From assembly GCA_963830775.1 (NCBI GenBank), contig CAWHNT010000032.1, positions 124,001-188,000 on the forward strand: 64,000 nt of DNA, read 5' to 3'. The DNA comes from CAWHNT01 sp963830775. Its GTDB lineage: Bacteria > Pseudomonadota > Alphaproteobacteria > Geminicoccales > Geminicoccaceae. The stretch's first letter is position 1, and each line of letters begins with the position of its first letter. Position numbers and translations under genes: made by a program. Under the pieces are notes generated by a model, which saw nothing but the letters and a program-made list of their open reading frames with translations, searched no databases and was not told where the DNA came from. This document shows, in pieces, positions 39,276 to 48,656 of the stretch.

Positions 39276-40941
39276 TCAGGGCTGCGACGCCCGCCAGCGC
39301 TCGACCCAGAGCGTCACCGGCGCCAGGTGGCCGGTGGGCTCGATCCCGTCGAGCCATTTGGGCCAGATATGGGCGTCGGCGCGGTGGAAGAGCGGCAGGG
39401 CCGGGAGGTCGCGGAGATAGAATCTCCTGCACCTCGTGCCACATGGCGCGGCGCTTCTCGCGGTCGAGCTCGACCTCGATCCCGTCCAGGAGCTGGTCCA
39501 TGCGCGGGTTGCGGTAGCCGGTATAGTTCTGCCCCGACCAGCCGTTCTCGGGCGTGGTGATCTCCTCCGAGTGCAGGAGCGTGCGCGGCGGGTTCTCGGG
39601 GCTGGAGATGAAGGCGAAGAGGGCCAGGCCCGTGAAGCGGCGCTTGCTCAGCGTCTCGGCGAAGAAGACCCGCGGCGGCTCCGACTTCAGCACCACGTCG
39701 ACGCCCAGCTGCCGCCACTGGCTCTGCAGCACCTGCTGCACCAGCTCGCGGGTGCGGTTGCCGGCGGTGGTCAGGAGCTCCAGGCGCAGCGGCCGCCCTT
39801 GCGCGTCGGCGCGGGTGCCGCCGGCACCCTTGCGCCAGCCCGCCTCGTCGAGGAGGGCAGCCGCCCGGGCGGGGTCGTACGGGTAGGGCTTGAGGTCGTC
39901 CGCGTGCACCCAGTCCAGCGGGTTGACGAGGGTCGCGGCCACGGGCTGCCGGCCGCCGAACAGCTTCTGGTTCAGGGCCTCGCGGTCGGTGGCGAGGAGG
40001 AGGGCCTGGCGCACGCGCAGGTCGGCCAGGATCGGGTTCTCGAGCCGGGGCTCGATATGCTCGTAGATCAGGCCCGGCTGGTAGTGGACCTTGAACCGGT
40101 CGCCATGCCGGCGCTCGAAGGCCAGCGCCTGGTCGAGCGCGAGCCCGAGCGAGCCCTCGATCATGTCGATCTCGCCGGCCAGCAGGTTGGCCTCGAGGGC
40201 GGCCGTGTTCTCGATCGCCTTGACCGTGATCCGCTCGAAGGCCGGGGCCGGCCCCCACCAGGTCGGGTTGCGCTCGAGGTCGATGCGGCTGCCGGGGGAA
40301 ATCGAAGCGATCCGATAGGGCCCGAAGGCGAGCCCCTTGTTGGTGGGGTCGGTATCGAACAGCGTGCGGTTGCGGTAGGTGGCGGGGTCGCTCTCGAACG
40401 CGGCCCGATCGAGATGTGCCGGCAGAAGTCGGAAGTCGTTGATGGCGTTGTAGCTGAAGGAGAGCTTGCGATCGTGCATCGTGAACGTCTTAGCGTCCAC
40501 GACATCGATCCGGGTGATCCGCCGGTAGAGCTCGGCATTCCCGACCCCGCTCTGCGGATGCCGCCCGACTTCCCAGGTGAAGAGCACGTCGTCCGTGCTC
40601 ACCGGCACGCCGTCGCCCCAGGTGGCCCCGGGCTGGATCGTGTAGGTGAGCGACACCCCTTTGCTGCCGTCCTCCTGCGGCTCGATCGCGGCACGCCCGT
40701 TCTCGAATGTCGGCAGCTCGGTGCAGAGCATGCAGGCCAGCTGCCACTTGGCGTCGTAGGTCGTGAACGGCCGCTGCGTCAGCCCGTGCACGTAGGACTT
40801 GGCCGCCATCGCCTCGATGTTCGGGTGGAGGGTCGCAGGGAACTGGCTGATGCCGATGGTGAGACGATCTCGGGCGGCGGCCCGGAGCTTGCCGGCAGAG
40901 AGGCTCAAGCAAAGCGCCGCGAGCAGCAGGGCTCGAAGCAC
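39276..40941 (-). CDS. Family 5 (peptide/nickel-type) ABC solute-binding protein (one frameshift)
   Basis: About 554 residues with a signal peptide (LRALLLAALCLSLSAGKLRA). Family-5 features: PNIEAMAAKSYVHGLTQRPF, YTIQPGATWGDGVPVSTDDV, IEGSLGLALDQALAFERRHG and RVRQALLLATDREALNQKLF. One surplus base near 39420 alters the last 50 residues; corrected, they read YLRDLPALPLFHRADAHIW to the TGA at 39276. No permease or ATPase genes accompany it. The start is uncertain: GTG 40941 gives a proper signal peptide, whereas the ATG at 41031 would lie inside the parE remnant. Confidence 0.8.
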
Positions 40942-40969
40942 CGGCGTGATCCAGCCGCTGAGGGGAAGA

Positions 40970-41533
40970 TCAGTTGCTCTCTGCACGAAAGACCGCGTCA
41001 ATGTCTCGTCTGCCGTGAAGAACACGCGCAACCTCGATGCCGTCGTCGACGATACGGTAGAACAGGATGTAGCTCTCGATCGGGAACGACCTGAGCAACA
41101 CAGCGGCCTGGCCCTCGCCCGTCATGACCGAGGTCAGGTCGGTGCCCCACATGACATCCACCTGCTCGGTGATGATCGTGCCGTCGTGGGCCCTCGAGCC
41201 GTGCGGTCGGCCGGCACGCTGGTGCGCCAACAGGCGGTTCTCGCGCATGAGCCGCAGAACGCGGCGCCGGCTGGTGCGGATGCCGGCAAAGCGTAGCCGG
41301 GCCCACAGCTTGCGGTAGCCCTCACCATGAAAGGGGCTGTCTTCGAGCAGCTGTCGGATTGCCGCCACGAGGCCTTCGTCCGCCATCGCGCCTTGCGGCC
41401 CGGGCCGCCTGCGGACGGCCTCCGCCGAGCGATGACGGTGGCGATAGAGTGTCGCCCGTGAGACGCCCCAGAGGTGCGTGACCCGCAAAAGACCGTAGAC
41501 TTGGGCGGTGGAGGGCGAGACCTGCCGACTCAT
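40970..41533 (-). pseudogene. IS3-type transposase fragment fused in frame to the C-terminal half of ParE
   Basis: From ATG 41533 about 145 residues match the N-terminal half of an IS3-family orfB (GEGYRKLWARLRFAGIRTSR, VLRLMRENRLLAHQRAGRPH, EQVDVMWGTDLTSVMTGEGQ). The DDE core then breaks off and the frame continues as LRSFPIESYILFYRIVDDGI followed by EVARVLHGRRDIDAVF, the C-terminal half of a RelE/ParE toxin. The junction is near 41095. Together with the N-terminal toxin half at 41586-41772 it shows that an IS entered parE and later shrank to about 490 bp. The chimera probably has no function. Confidence 0.8.
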
Positions 41534-41585
41534 CGTCTCGACCTCCTGCGCCCCAAAGGGCGGTGCGTCTCCAAGCGCTCATCTT

Positions 41586-41772
41586 CGCCTCCGAAGCCCG
41601 CGCACAAGTCCTCGCGTGGCCTGCCGATCCGCGGGCGCGATGCGATCAACGCGGCCATCCGTTTCATCCTGGCGATGAGCTTAGCTGCGGCCGCCGGATC
41701 CGCTCGAGCGATGTAGTCCGCGATAGCGTCGAAATCTGCCTCCGCCGCCGGAGCGAACTCGACGCCGGCCAT
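41586..41772 (-). pseudogene. parE: N-terminal half of toxin ParE, interrupted by an IS3 remnant
   Basis: MAGVEFAPAAEADFDAIADY with IARADPAAAAKLIARMKR and RPRIGRPREDLCAGF is the N-terminal part of a ParE-type toxin (gyrase poison). After CAGF the frame leaves the family and ends in a foreign tail contributed by the insertion. The matching C-terminal half is found at about 40970-41095. The start codon lies three bases after parD, the normal antitoxin-toxin arrangement. The toxin must be inactive unless it is read from another locus. Confidence 0.8.
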
Positions 41773-41775
41773 TCC

Positions 41776-42033
41776 CTACTCGGCCCGGCCATACTTTTCC
41801 TCGAGCCGACGAAAGACCTCTTCGGCTGGAATACCTTGGCCGCGGTCCAGCTCAGCCAACCCGACATCGATGTCCCGACGCAGCGCCTCCAGCCGTACCT
41901 CCTTCTCCTGATCGGCAAGGACCAGCGCCTGAAGATAGTCGCTCGGGCTGTCGAAGAGTCCCTCCGCAACCCTGGCCTGCACATAATCCTCAAGCGGCTT
42001 AGGAAGTGAGATCTGAATCGACACCGCGCTCAC
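41776..42033 (-). CDS. parD: Antitoxin ParD
   Basis: An 85-residue ribbon-helix-helix antitoxin: VSIQISLPKPLEDYVQARVA at the N-terminus binds DNA and dimerises, FDSPSDYLQALVLADQEKE follows, and the C-terminal helix (RRDIDVGLAELDRGQGIPA, EEVFRRLEEKYG) would wrap the toxin. The frame is intact. The start is GTG. As its cognate toxin is split, parD here is an orphan antitoxin that may still repress its own promoter or neutralise related ParE proteins. Confidence 0.85.
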   Translation of the reverse strand: MSAVSIQISLPKPLEDYVQARVAEGLFDSPSDYLQALVLADQEKEVRLEALRRDIDVGLAELDRGQGIPAEEVFRRLEEKYGRAE

Positions 42034-42157
42034 CCATACCTGATCACATCGCCCAGTGTGAGACTGCGTTGTTTCGTGTCAAGCTTGCGACAAGGAGGTT
42101 GCGTGTGCTGCCCGCAGAGCTCACCGGCCCGGGTACAACCCGGGCCGGCGGACGAGA

Positions 42158-43406
42158 TCAGCCCGGCGAGGCACCCTGGGTGCTGGTGTAGACGGCGTAG
42201 ATCGACTGGCTTCCGGCCATGAACAGCCGGTTGCGCTTGGGTCCGCCGAAGGTGACGTTGCCGCAGATCTCGGGTATGCGGATGCGGCCGATCAGCTTGC
42301 CGTCCGGGTTCCAGACGGTGACACCGCTATAGCCGACGGCACGGCCAGCATTGCTCGCCGCCCAGAGATTGCCGTTCACGTCGCAGCGCACGCCGTCGGG
42401 GCCGCACTTCACGCCGTCGATGATGCAGTCGGTGAAGACGCGCCCGTTCGAGAGCTTGTTGTCGCTGCCGACGTCAAAGACGAAGATCAGGCCTTGGCCG
42501 CCCGGCCCCTGGTCGCCCGGCCCTTTGCCTGTGCTGGCGACGTAGACCCGCTTGTAGTCGTGCGAGAAGCAGATGCCGTTCGGGTCCGGCACCTGGTCCT
42601 CGGTGATGACGAGGTCGATCCGGCCGCTGGGGTCGATGCGGTAGCAGTTGGTCGGCAGCTCGCGCTTGCCGTTGCTCACGCCCGGCGGTTGGCCGAGGCG
42701 GGGATTGAGCCGGCCTTGCGCGTTGCTGGGGCCGCCGGCGGCATCGGGCGCGCCCTCATAGAGCTGGCCACCATACGGGTGGGTCGGTGAACCAGTAGCT
42801 GCCGTCCGGATGCGGGGCGATGTCGTTGGGCGAGTTGAGGCGCTTGCCCTCGAACGATTCGGCGAGGACGGTGATCGAGCCGTCGAGCTCGTAGCGGACC
42901 ACGCGCCGGGTCAGGTGCTCGCAGGAGAGCTGCCTGCCCTGGAAATCGAACATGTTGCCGTTGCTGTTGTTCGACGGGTAGCGGAACACGCTGACATGGC
43001 CGTCATCCTCGAGCCAGCGCAGCTGCCGGTTGTTCGGAATGTCGCTCCAGAGAAGATAGCGGCCTTGCGCGCACCAGGCCGGGCCCTCGGCCCACAAGGC
43101 ACCGGTCCACAGGCGCTGGATGGCGCTGTTGGGCTGGGCCAAGCCGTTGAAAGCCGGATCGACGGCGATGACGTCAGGATCCCAGAAGTAGGTGGTGGGG
43201 GCGCCGTTGGGCCCGAAGTCGCGCGGCGGGGTGGTGACGGTGCTGGGCGGCGCCATCGGCCCGGTCTGCGCCAGCGCCGCCTTGGCGCCTACGGCCATGA
43301 CGCCCGCCCCTACCCCCAGGGCCTGGACCAGCCTGCGCCGCGACAGGGCGCGGTCCGGCTGGCCGTCGTCATCCGGTGCGGTGTCGTCCGACGGATCGTA
43401 CTGCAT
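42158..43406 (-). CDS. Tat-exported SMP-30/gluconolactonase-family protein (one frameshift)
   Basis: About 415 residues with a twin-arginine signal (SRRRLVQALGVGAGVMAVGA) and a six-bladed propeller typical of SMP-30/Gnl: WAEGPAWCAQGRYLLWSDIP, NSPNDIAPHPDGSYWFTDPP, PNGICFSHDYKRVYVAST and DGVRCDVNGNLWAA. The metal-binding Glu, Asn and Asp positions can be seen in these blades. One surplus base near 42780 breaks the frame between FTDPP and YGGQLYEGAP. It probably hydrolyses a sugar lactone in the periplasm. It is not the missing cytosolic 6-phosphogluconolactonase of the ED cluster. Confidence 0.8.
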
Positions 43407-43749
43407 GCGGTTTAGCCTCCATTATGTGTCGGCAAGGGCGATGCCCCGGCGGACCGGTGGTCCTGCCAGGCCATGCCGTCGATGGAGGCGGCGACAGGCT
43501 TGCTCCCCACGAGGCGATCGCGGCCCTGGAGCCGGATTGCACGATAGATCCTCAAGCGGCACACGCTGGCCGCCAGCCCCCCACGGCGCGGACTGTGAAT
43601 CAGCCGGACGGTTTCGGCAATGGCTGATGCGGCTCGCCAGCCGCGCGTGCCCGCCGGGTCCCGCGGCCAGATGCCCGCCCCGGTTGGCCCACGACCGTCA
43701 CATCCCTACTGTCTGATGCCGCCGACAGCGGTCGGGGCCAGGAGGTGGC
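43407..43749. other. Intergenic stretch without recognisable gene
   Basis: It separates the divergent SMP-30 and second pyruvate kinase genes. I see no domain, strong hairpin or operator-like palindrome; the pyk2 ribosome site GGAGG (43740-43745) is its only clear element. Confidence 0.5.
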
Positions 43750-45165
43750 ATGCGTCGCAATCGTAGCGGGAAGATCGTGGCGACGCTGGGGCCGTCGAGC
43801 TCGACGCGGGAGCGGATAACCGCGCTCGCCGACGCGGGCGTCGACGTGTTCCGCTTCAACTTCAGCCACGGCAGCCACGAGGAGCATGCGGCCCGGTTCA
43901 AGCTCGTGCGCGAGGTGGAGGCGGCGCGTGGCCGGCCGGTTGGCACGGTGGCGGACCTGCAGGGCCCGAAGCTCCGGGTCGGGCGCTTCGCCGAGGGCCG
44001 CGTCGCCCTGAGCCCGGGCGACGCATTCCGCCTCGACCTCGATCCGGCGCTGGGTGACCGGACCCGGGTGCATCTCCCCCATCCGGAGATCCTCTCGGTG
44101 CTGGTGCCCGAGCACGAGCTGCTGCTGGATGATGGCCGCATCCGGCTCCGGGTCGACCAATGCGGCCCCGACTTCGCGCAGACCACGGTGGTCACGGGCG
44201 GCGGGCTCTCCGACCGCAAGGGGGTGAACGTCCCCAACGCCGTGCTGCCGATCTCGGCCATGACCGAGAAGGACCGGGGCGACCTGCAGTTCGCGCTGGA
44301 GACGGGCTTCGACTTCGTGGCCCTCTCCTTCGTGCAGCGGCCGGACGACGTGGCCGAGGCGCGGCGCCTGATCGCCGGCCGGGCCGCCGTCCTCTCCAAG
44401 ATCGAGAAGCCGGCGGCGATCGAGCGCCTGGACGAGATCATCGAGCTCTCGGACGCGGTGATGGTGGCGCGCGGCGACCTCGGCGTGGAGATGCCGGCCG
44501 AGCTGGTGCCGCGGCTGCAGAAGCGGATCATCCGCCGGGCGCGCGATGCCGGGAAGCCGGTCGTGGTGGCGACGCAGATGCTCGAGAGCATGATCCACTC
44601 GCCGGCACCCACCCGGGCCGAGGCCTCGGACGTGGCCACCGCCGTCTATGACGGGGCGGACGCCGTCATGCTCTCGGCCGAGAGTGCCGCCGGCGACTAC
44701 CCGGTCGAGGCGGTGGCGGTCATGGACCGGATCATCGCCAGCGTGGAGAAGGACGAGCTCTACCGCTCCTATCTCGACGCCTACCACGCCCAGGCCGAGC
44801 GCACCTCGGCCGACGCCATCACCCAGGCGGCGGGCCAGGTGGCGCGCACGCTGGGGGCGGCCGCCATCGTCACCTACACGACCTCGGGTGCGACCGCGAT
44901 CCGGGCCTCGCGCGAGCGCCCCGACCGGCCGATCCTGGGCCTGATCACCCGCATGGTGACGGCCCGCAAGCTCTCGCTCGCCTGGGGCGTCCACCCGATC
45001 CACACCAGCGACGCCCACGACCTCGACGAGATGGTGGCCAAGGCCCGCCAGTTCGCCCGCTCGGAAGGCTTCGCCCAGCCCGGCGAGAGCATCGTCATCA
45101 CCGCGGGCCTGCCGTTCGGCACGCCGGGCGCCACCAACCTGCTGCGGATCGCCTGGGTGACCTGA
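43750..45165 (+). CDS. pyk: Pyruvate kinase, second copy
   Basis: An intact 471-residue pyruvate kinase with the same landmarks as the operon copy: KIVATLGPSSSTRERI, FRFNFSHGSHEEH, VLSKIEKPAAIERLDEI, MVARGDLGVEMPAEL and MLSAESAAGDYPVEAV. It is clearly paralogous to the gene at 29401 but differs throughout, so the duplication is old. It is monocistronic and outside the sugar cluster; it could be the housekeeping or gluconeogenesis-tolerant isoform. GGAGG precedes the ATG. Confidence 0.95.
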   Translation: MRRNRSGKIVATLGPSSSTRERITALADAGVDVFRFNFSHGSHEEHAARFKLVREVEAARGRPVGTVADLQGPKLRVGRFAEGRVALSPGDAFRLDLDPALGDRTRVHLPHPEILSVLVPEHELLLDDGRIRLRVDQCGPDFAQTTVVTGGGLSDRKGVNVPNAVLPISAMTEKDRGDLQFALETGFDFVALSFVQRPDDVAEARRLIAGRAAVLSKIEKPAAIERLDEIIELSDAVMVARGDLGVEMPAELVPRLQKRIIRRARDAGKPVVVATQMLESMIHSPAPTRAEASDVATAVYDGADAVMLSAESAAGDYPVEAVAVMDRIIASVEKDELYRSYLDAYHAQAERTSADAITQAAGQVARTLGAAAIVTYTTSGATAIRASRERPDRPILGLITRMVTARKLSLAWGVHPIHTSDAHDLDEMVAKARQFARSEGFAQPGESIVITAGLPFGTPGATNLLRIAWVT

Positions 45166-45304
45166 GGGGGCGATCGCGGAGCAGGGCGGGGTCGGGACCC
45201 ACCGGGCCGGCCCTCCGTCTGCTGACCCTGGTGCAGAGGAAAGGGCTCCAGGCCATCGCCTGATGGCTGGTTGGTCACCGTGCGTGGTGCACGCGCCGCG
45301 CGCA

Positions 45305-45320
45305 TGGCATCAAACTTGCT
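45305..45320 (+). promoter_or_regulatory. Sigma54-type promoter of amtB
   Basis: TGGCAT (45305-45310), five bases, then TTGCT (45316-45320) matches TGGCAC-N5-TTGCW with one mismatch and keeps the essential GG and GC doublets at the correct spacing. It is 155 bp upstream of amtB, a gene commonly driven by RpoN and NtrC under nitrogen limitation. No good NtrC site was recognised. Confidence 0.6.
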
Positions 45321-45474
45321 ATCTTTTTGGGCAGCCTATCCGGCGTCGGGCCGGAGGTGTGCTTGTGGTCGGTGGCTGCCGGGTAATCTGCCTCTTTTGT
45401 AGGCATACCGGGCCTCCGGCAGCAGGCACGGTGCTGACGGATGGGCGGTCTTACAGCACAAACGGGAAGCGAGG

Positions 45475-46875
45475 ATGCACACCGCACAATCATGGGGCCG
45501 GGGTCTCTTGATGACCTTGTTCATCATCGTCGCCGGCGGGGCGGCGATGATGGCGCAACAGACGGGTACGATGCCGGAGCCGGCCGCGGCCGCCGCCGCA
45601 GCGCCGGCGGTCGAGCTGCCGGCGATCGATTCGGGCAGCACGGCCTGGATGATCACGGCGACGGCACTGGTCGTCCTGATGACCGTGCCCGGGCTGGCAC
45701 TCTTCTATTCCGGCATGGTGCGCAAGAAGAACGTGCTCGCCACGCTGATGCAGGTCTTCGCGACCTTCGCCGTGATCTCCATCGTCTGGATGGTGATCGG
45801 CTACAGCCTGGCCTTCACCGACGGCAGCATATGGGTCGGCGGGCTGGACCGCTTCCTGCTGGCGGGCATCGGGGTCGACAGTCGACCGCTCGGCCTGCAG
45901 ACGGTCACCGCAGGGTCACCCTGGTTCTCGAACGTCATCCCCGAATCGGTGTTCATGACGTTCCAGATGACCTTCGCCGCCATCACCCCGGCCCTGATCG
46001 TGGGCGCCTTCGTCGACCGGATGAAGTTCTCGGCGATGCTGGTGTTCATGATCCTCTGGTCGATCATCGTCTATGCGCCGATCGCGCATTGGGTGTGGTC
46101 GCCCAACGGCTTCCTGTTCAGCGAGGGCGTGCTCGACTTCGCGGGCGGGACCGTGGTCCACATCAACGGCGGCATCGCCGGCCTGATGTGCTGCCTCATC
46201 CTCGGCAAGCGCCTGGGCTATGGCCACGAGCCGATGCCGCCGCACAACCTGGTCCTGACGCTGGTCGGGACCGGCCTGCTCTGGGTCGGCTGGTTCGGCT
46301 TCAACGCCGGCTCGCAGGTTGCAGCCGACGGCCGTGCCGGCATGGCGCTGGCGGTCACCCACATCGCCGCTGCCGGTGCCACCGTGTCGTGGATGCTGGT
46401 GGAGTGGGCCGCCAAGGGCAAGCCGTCGCTCCTGGGTGCAGCCTCCGGTGCCGTGGCGGGTCTGGTCGCCATCACCCCTGCCTCGGGCTACGTGCTGCCG
46501 AACGGCGCCCTCGTGATCGGGCTCCTGGCCGGCATCGCCTGCTACTTCGGCGCCACCTCGCTGAAGAACGCGCTGGGCTATGACGACAGCCTCGACGTGT
46601 TCGGCGTCCACGGCATCGGCGGCATCCTGGGTGCCTTGCTCACCGGCGTCTTCGCCACCTCGGCGGTCGGCGGCGATGCGGTGAAGGGCCTGATCGACGG
46701 CAATGCCGGGCAGATCTGGATCCAGGTCAAGGGCATCCTCTGGACCGGCATCTGGTGTGCCGTCGCCACGGGCGTGATCTTGAAGCTGGTCGATCTCGTC
46801 ATCGGCCTGCGCGTCGACAAGGACAGCGAGCGCGAGGGCCTGGACGTGGCCCTGCACGGCGAGACGGTGGCGTAG
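45475..46875 (+). CDS. amtB: Ammonium transporter AmtB
   Basis: A 466-residue membrane protein. A cleavable N-terminal helix (LLMTLFIIVAGGAAMMAQ) and Ala-rich linker precede eleven membrane helices with Amt signatures: TVPGLALFYSGMVRKKNVLA, FMTFQMTFAAITPALIVGAF, DFAGGTVVHINGGIAGL with the pore histidine, and VFGVHGIGGILGALLTGVF with the second histidine. It conducts ammonium into the cell. A glnK gene, the usual partner, is not adjacent. A sigma54-like promoter precedes it and a strong terminator follows. Confidence 0.95.
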   Translation: MHTAQSWGRGLLMTLFIIVAGGAAMMAQQTGTMPEPAAAAAAAPAVELPAIDSGSTAWMITATALVVLMTVPGLALFYSGMVRKKNVLATLMQVFATFAVISIVWMVIGYSLAFTDGSIWVGGLDRFLLAGIGVDSRPLGLQTVTAGSPWFSNVIPESVFMTFQMTFAAITPALIVGAFVDRMKFSAMLVFMILWSIIVYAPIAHWVWSPNGFLFSEGVLDFAGGTVVHINGGIAGLMCCLILGKRLGYGHEPMPPHNLVLTLVGTGLLWVGWFGFNAGSQVAADGRAGMALAVTHIAAAGATVSWMLVEWAAKGKPSLLGAASGAVAGLVAITPASGYVLPNGALVIGLLAGIACYFGATSLKNALGYDDSLDVFGVHGIGGILGALLTGVFATSAVGGDAVKGLIDGNAGQIWIQVKGILWTGIWCAVATGVILKLVDLVIGLRVDKDSEREGLDVALHGETVA

Positions 46876-46912
46876 GCGAGCCCTTCGCTCCCTCGCTTCG
46901 CCTCCCCGGTCA

Positions 46913-46963
46913 GCCCGCCCCCGGTTCCGCGCATGCGGGATCGGGGGCGGGCGCCGTGCTTTT
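46913..46963. terminator. Terminator between convergent amtB and ubiH
   Basis: An 18-bp stem, GCCCGCCCCCGGTTCCGC paired with GCGGGATCGGGGGCGGGC (two G-T pairs), with loop GCAT (46913-46952), then TTTT at 46960-46963. It lies 38 bases after amtB and 22 before the end of ubiH. Confidence 0.8.
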
Positions 46964-46984
46964 CGCCAGGTCAGCGCCCGCCGC

Positions 46985-48196
46985 TCAGATCGGCAGCCCG
47001 CGCATCGCGCGCGGCAGGTCGCCGACCAGCCCCATCGCGTGCCGCATGAAGAAGCGCTTGACCGGCGGCAGCCGGTCGACCAGCGCCAGGCCGGCCTCGC
47101 GCGCGACCCTCAGCGGGAAGAGATCGTTCGCGAACAGGCGGTTGATGCCGTCGGTGATGCCGACCAGCGCCAGGCCGTCGAACCTGCGCCAGGCGGCGTA
47201 GCGCTCGAGGGCCATGGCGTCCCCCGGATCGAGCCCCAGCCGCAGCCGGTCGGCCACGATCTCGGCCACCGCGGCCACGTCGCGCAAGGCCAGGTTCCAG
47301 CCCTGGCCGGCGATCGGGTGGATGCCCCGCGCCGCATCGCCCACCAGCACCGCCCGTGGCGCCGTGTAGGCATCCGCGAAGGTGAGCACGAGCGGGTAGT
47401 GCCAGCGCCGGCCCTCCAGCGTGAGCTCCCCCAGATCGTCGCCGAAGCGCTCGGCCACCTCGCCCAGGAAGGCCTTGTCGTCGAGCCCGCAGACGGTGCG
47501 GGCCAGCGCGTCGTCCAGCGCCCAGACCAAGGAGCAGCGGTTGCCCTGCATCGGCAGGCGTGCGAACGGGCCGTCCGGGAAGAAGCGCTCGATGGCGACG
47601 CCATGATGCGGGCGCTCGTGCCCCAACGTGCAGACGATCCCGGTCTGCTGGTAGGGTTGCTGCCGCACCCGGATTCCCAGCTGCTCGCGGGTCCGGGAGA
47701 ATTTGCCTTCGCAGACGGCGAGGAGCGGGGCCGCGACCTGCCTTCCGTCGGCGAGCGTTGCCTTGACCCCGCCCGCCTGGATGTCGAGCGAGGCCACCTC
47801 CGCCGGGGCCAGGAGCCGCACGCCCCGAAGCTCGCCGGCACGGGCGAGCAGGCCGCCGCGGATCGCCCGGTTCTCGACGATGAAGCCCAAGGGCTCGCCG
47901 CCGACCTCGCGGTGATCGTAGCGCACGCCCAAGGGCGAGAAGCCCTCGCGGACCACGATGTCGAGGATCGGCTGGGCGGCACCCTCGAGATGCGGCCAGA
48001 CGCCACTCGTCTCCAGCAGGCGCTGCCCGCCCCGGGCGATGGCGGTGACGCGGCCGTCGAACGGGGCTGCCGTCAGCGATGACAGCGCTGCCCGCTCGAT
48101 CACGGCGACCTCGAAGCCGGCGCTGCCCAGCGCGTCGGCAAGCGCCAGGCCGGTCAGGCCCCCGCCGAGGACGATGACATCGACCCGTTCGGGCAT
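46985..48196 (-). CDS. UbiH/UbiF/VisC-family FAD-dependent hydroxylase
   Basis: A 403-residue flavoprotein monooxygenase. N-terminal FAD motif DVIVLGGGLTGLALADALGS, the middle DGRVTAIARGGQRLLE typical of ubiquinone hydroxylases, and the second FAD motif VGDAARGIHPIAGQGWNLAL. It hydroxylates the ubiquinone ring at one of C1, C5 or C6; which position cannot be decided. ATG 48196. It is convergent with amtB and divergent from a gene-free region. Confidence 0.9.
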   Translation of the reverse strand: MPERVDVIVLGGGLTGLALADALGSAGFEVAVIERAALSSLTAAPFDGRVTAIARGGQRLLETSGVWPHLEGAAQPILDIVVREGFSPLGVRYDHREVGGEPLGFIVENRAIRGGLLARAGELRGVRLLAPAEVASLDIQAGGVKATLADGRQVAAPLLAVCEGKFSRTREQLGIRVRQQPYQQTGIVCTLGHERPHHGVAIERFFPDGPFARLPMQGNRCSLVWALDDALARTVCGLDDKAFLGEVAERFGDDLGELTLEGRRWHYPLVLTFADAYTAPRAVLVGDAARGIHPIAGQGWNLALRDVAAVAEIVADRLRLGLDPGDAMALERYAAWRRFDGLALVGITDGINRLFANDLFPLRVAREAGLALVDRLPPVKRFFMRHAMGLVGDLPRAMRGLPI

Positions 48197-48656
48197 GGGT
48201 TTCGTACCATCTGCTCAACGGTTGAGCGGCTGCTTACCGGGCGGGCAACGATCCCGCCCGCCAAGGCCGATCCCGGCCGGGGACCCTGTACGGAGCGTGT
48301 TGGCACGCCGCTTGCGAAGATGGAATCGCGATCGCGCGGCGTGCTGCCCTCCTCGGGAATGCTGTCGCAGATCGCTGGTCACCGTAGCCGCGCCGCCGCC
48401 GGATGGTCCGGCTCCCCCGCCGGCGGCGGCGCCGGTTCCGCGGTGCCTTCGACGTGTTTGGCCCGAGCGCCGTTCCCGGTCGATACGCGGCCGGTGCGGC
48501 CACCTCAAGCCCGGGAGGCCTACCTCCCGGGCATTTTTTTGCCGGACGACGGCAGCACCCGCGCACGAAACAGATCGTTGCCGCAACGAGCACTGGCCCA
48601 GCCGGTCGCGTGCACCTAGCTCCAGTGGGCTACTGCCGCAACCCCGGACAAGCCCG
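48197..48656. other. Gene-free region containing an orphan terminator
   Basis: 460 bases between the divergent ubiH and VOC genes without a convincing open frame. It holds several GC-rich hairpins and one excellent plus-strand terminator (48509-48541). A short untranslated RNA ending there is possible; conserved motifs of SRP RNA or 6S RNA were looked for and not seen. Confidence 0.4.
48509..48541 (+). terminator. Strong Rho-independent terminator without an upstream gene
   Basis: GCCCGGGAGG / CCTCCCGGGC is a perfect 10-bp stem with loop CCTA, followed by A and seven to eight T residues. No plus-strand gene ends before it, and the next gene starts 116 bases downstream, so it either ends a small RNA or insulates the VOC gene from upstream transcription. 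Confidence 0.85.

Noticed and set aside
42158..43406. SMP-30/gluconolactonase protein as the missing lactonase of the ED cluster
   Set aside because: It has a twin-arginine signal and is therefore exported, while 6-phosphogluconolactone is cytosolic; it is also outside the operon and on the other strand.
45279..45293. CGTGC-N5-GCACG inverted repeat as an NtrC site for amtB
   Set aside because: The arms are in the reverse order of the NtrC consensus (GCAC...GTGC), and the site almost touches the -24 element, too close for an enhancer.
48197..48541. SRP RNA or 6S RNA ending at the orphan terminator
   Set aside because: The conserved SRP apical loop (GGAA-type core with flanking GGUCAGG) and the 6S central bubble could not be found.
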